Assembly (NCBI RefSeq): GCF_000425065.1
Contig: NZ_AULB01000003.1
Coordinates: 558,001-622,000, forward strand
Source: Actinomadura rifamycini DSM 43936
Lineage (GTDB): Bacteria > Actinomycetota > Actinomycetes > Streptosporangiales > Streptosporangiaceae
DNA: 64,000 bases
Direction: 5' to 3'
Part shown: piece by piece, positions 62,528-64,000 of the stretch
Layout: every line of letters starts with the position of its first letter
Position numbering within the stretch: position 1 is the first letter of the stretch
Program-made: the position numbers and the translations under genes
The notes under the pieces: model-generated
The model's database searches: none
What the model saw: the letters and a program-made list of their open reading frames with translations, nothing else
Told to the model about the DNA's origin: nothing

Positions 62528-63871
62528 ATGCCGACCACCCGCCCCCTGTCCACGACCGGCCTGTCCACGACCGGCCTGCTCGCGACCAGTCTGCTCGCGA
62601 CAGGCGCCCTGACCCTCGCGCTGGCCGCACCGGCGCGCGCGCACGAGAACCGCTGCGCGCCCGCACCCGGCGTGCCGGGCGCCCAGAAGCAGGTCGCCGC
62701 CTGCCTCGACGACCTCACGACCGCCGGAACCGTCGCGTCGGGCCACACCGTGCCGGGAGACTACGCGGGACTGCACGCGTCCGGAACCCGCAACCCGAGC
62801 GGCGTCCCCGGCGTCCAGATCGACGGGTACTTCCCGGACGACTCCGCGTTCAACACCCACCACGGCTGGAACCACGACGCGCAGTTCGTCATCCGCCTCC
62901 CCGAGCGGTGGAACGGCGGCCTCGTCGTCGCCGGGTCGCCCGGGAACCGGCGGCAGTACGCCAACGACGCCACCGTCTCCGACTGGGTCCTCGGCCGGGG
63001 CTACGCGTACGCGGCGACCGACAAGGGCAACAGCGGCACCGAGTTCCACCGCGACGGCCGCCGCCCCGGCGACGCCGTCGCCGAATGGAACCGCCGCCTG
63101 ACCGAGCTCACCCGCGCCGCGCAGCGGACGGCGGAGCGCCACTACGGGCGCCGCCCGTCCCGCACCTACGCGGCGGGCATCTCCAACGGCGGGTACCTCG
63201 TCCGCTGGCAGCTCGAGAACCGCCCTCACCTCTACGACGGCGGCATCGACGCCGAGGGCACCCTGTGGCGGGCGGACGGCCCGAACCTGTTCACGTACCT
63301 GCCGCCGATCCTGCGCGCGTACCCGCCGTACGCCGCGGGGGACGCCTCCGCGCACCGGGCGCTGCTCGACGCCGGCCTCGCCGCGGGCTCCGAGTTCCTC
63401 TGGCCGTACCACGACCAGGTCTACTGGGAGCTGACGCAGCGCATCTACCGCGAGGAGTTCGACCCCGCGTACACGGGCGCGGAGGCCGAGTACAACTACG
63501 CGTCCCGCCCCCGCGAGGTGCGGCGCGCGGTCGGGCGCGTGTCCCTCACCGGCCGCATCCGCAAGCCGCTGATCAGCCTCCAGGGCACGTACGACGCGCT
63601 GCTGCCGATCGGCCGCAACGGCGACGCGTACGCCGCGCTCGTCCGCGACCGCGGCCGGGCCCCGTTCCGCTACTACCGCGTCGCGGGCGCCAACCACACC
63701 GACGGCCTCGTCGACGCCCACCCGGGCCGCCTGCGCCCGCTCCTGCCCTGCATGCGCTCCGCCTTCACCGCCCTGGAGACCTGGACGTCCGGCGGGGGCG
63801 CCCCGCCGCCGAGCGCCACCCTGCCCGAGCCGTCCGGCGACGTCCTGAACACCTGCTCCCTGACCGGCTGA
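62528..63871 (+). CDS. Secreted tannase/3HB-oligomer-hydrolase-like esterase
   Basis: 447 aa. Signal peptide: TTGLSTTGLLATSLLATG repeat-like hydrophobic core ending APARAHE, so secreted. The alpha/beta-hydrolase nucleophile is Ser in YAAGISNGGYLV; GIDAEGTLW follows, and LISLQGTYDALLPI and GANHTDGLVD carry probable Asp and His. It resembles tannase/feruloyl-esterase and 3-hydroxybutyrate-oligomer hydrolases. With a 3-hydroxybutyrate dehydrogenase and an importer alongside, hydrolysis of hydroxybutyrate oligomers outside the cell is a reasonable guess. Confidence 0.85.
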   Translation: MPTTRPLSTTGLSTTGLLATSLLATGALTLALAAPARAHENRCAPAPGVPGAQKQVAACLDDLTTAGTVASGHTVPGDYAGLHASGTRNPSGVPGVQIDGYFPDDSAFNTHHGWNHDAQFVIRLPERWNGGLVVAGSPGNRRQYANDATVSDWVLGRGYAYAATDKGNSGTEFHRDGRRPGDAVAEWNRRLTELTRAAQRTAERHYGRRPSRTYAAGISNGGYLVRWQLENRPHLYDGGIDAEGTLWRADGPNLFTYLPPILRAYPPYAAGDASAHRALLDAGLAAGSEFLWPYHDQVYWELTQRIYREEFDPAYTGAEAEYNYASRPREVRRAVGRVSLTGRIRKPLISLQGTYDALLPIGRNGDAYAALVRDRGRAPFRYYRVAGANHTDGLVDAHPGRLRPLLPCMRSAFTALETWTSGGGAPPPSATLPEPSGDVLNTCSLTG

Positions 63872-63907
63872 CCGCGCTCCCGGACCGCCCGCCGCGCGCC
63901 CCGCCTG

Positions 63908-64000
63908 CTACGGCGCGTTCGTCCAGGCCAGGAGGTCGGCGGCGGGCAGGGTGTTGACGATCCGGTCGGCGGGGACGGCGCAGCGCGCGGCGCGGTCGCA
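63908..64000 (-). CDS. C-terminal end of an unidentified protein (5' end outside window)
   Basis: 30 codons before TAG at 63910-63908, every one ending in G or C, which supports real coding sequence. It reads CDRAARCAVPADRIVNTLP and ends LLAWTNAP. Too short for identification. Confidence 0.5.
   Translation of the reverse strand, partial: CDRAARCAVPADRIVNTLPAADLLAWTNAP

Overview
This is a GC-rich actinomycete chromosome segment. The neighbourhood (eukaryote-type GlnII, AhpE-type peroxiredoxin, DUF3052-like and DUF1918-like proteins, homodimeric AceE, a pSAM2-style integrative conjugative element, many GTG/TTG starts) suits a Streptosporangiales/Thermomonosporaceae-type organism such as Actinomadura. 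The genus is an inference; no rRNA is present.

Layout. (1) 1-10,735, minus strand: two translationally coupled megasynthase genes resembling PUFA/Hgl-type polyketide synthases. The upstream 2,763-aa protein (PfaD-like flavin domain, KS, AT, ACP, long repeat linker, KR) appears to have lost every canonical catalytic or carrier residue I could align. The second gene, cut by the window edge, keeps its KS cysteine but also lacks the AT serine. (2) 10.9-15.1 kb: universal stress protein, two unknown proteins, glutamine synthetase II and a DUF6891-like protein. (3) 15,224-35,075: a 19.8-kb integrative and conjugative element (AICE) in the 3' end of a tRNA-Val(TAC), bounded by perfect 48-bp direct repeats. 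It carries low-GC cargo (membrane protein, methyltransferase), a GntR/KorSA-like repressor with four palindromic operators, a long row of small transfer/spread genes separated by strong hairpins, a TraB-type FtsK translocase followed by clt-like repeats, a C5-cytosine methyltransferase, Prim-Pol, a replication ATPase, an iteron/inverted-repeat block that is a good origin candidate, Xis and Int.

(4) 35.4-38.4 kb: DUF6153-like/DUF305 pair, a hydrolase with a lost nucleophile, a CBS protein and a PAC2 protein. (5) 38.5-46.9 kb: a Calvin-cycle locus: overlapping cbbL-cbbS-cbbX (red-type Rubisco and its activase), divergent LysR regulator, and phosphoribulokinase 4 kb away, with an NADP-dependent reductase and a NarL-type two-component pair between them. 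(6) 47.0-54.9 kb: peroxiredoxin, DUF3052, YjbQ, DUF1918, pyruvate dehydrogenase E1, VOC protein, WYL regulator and epoxide hydrolase-like protein. (7) 54.98-63.9 kb: a probable 3-hydroxybutyrate (or similar short acid) utilisation block: SDR dehydrogenase, GAF/PucR-type regulator, five-gene Liv-type ABC importer and a divergent secreted esterase, with a CRP-like palindrome between importer and esterase.

The most unusual items are the catalytically empty megasynthase with its ESVRVIPPGERP repeats, and the cis-acting DNA of the conjugative element: operators, clt-like repeats, iterons, and an in-frame amber codon near the start of its spread-protein gene.
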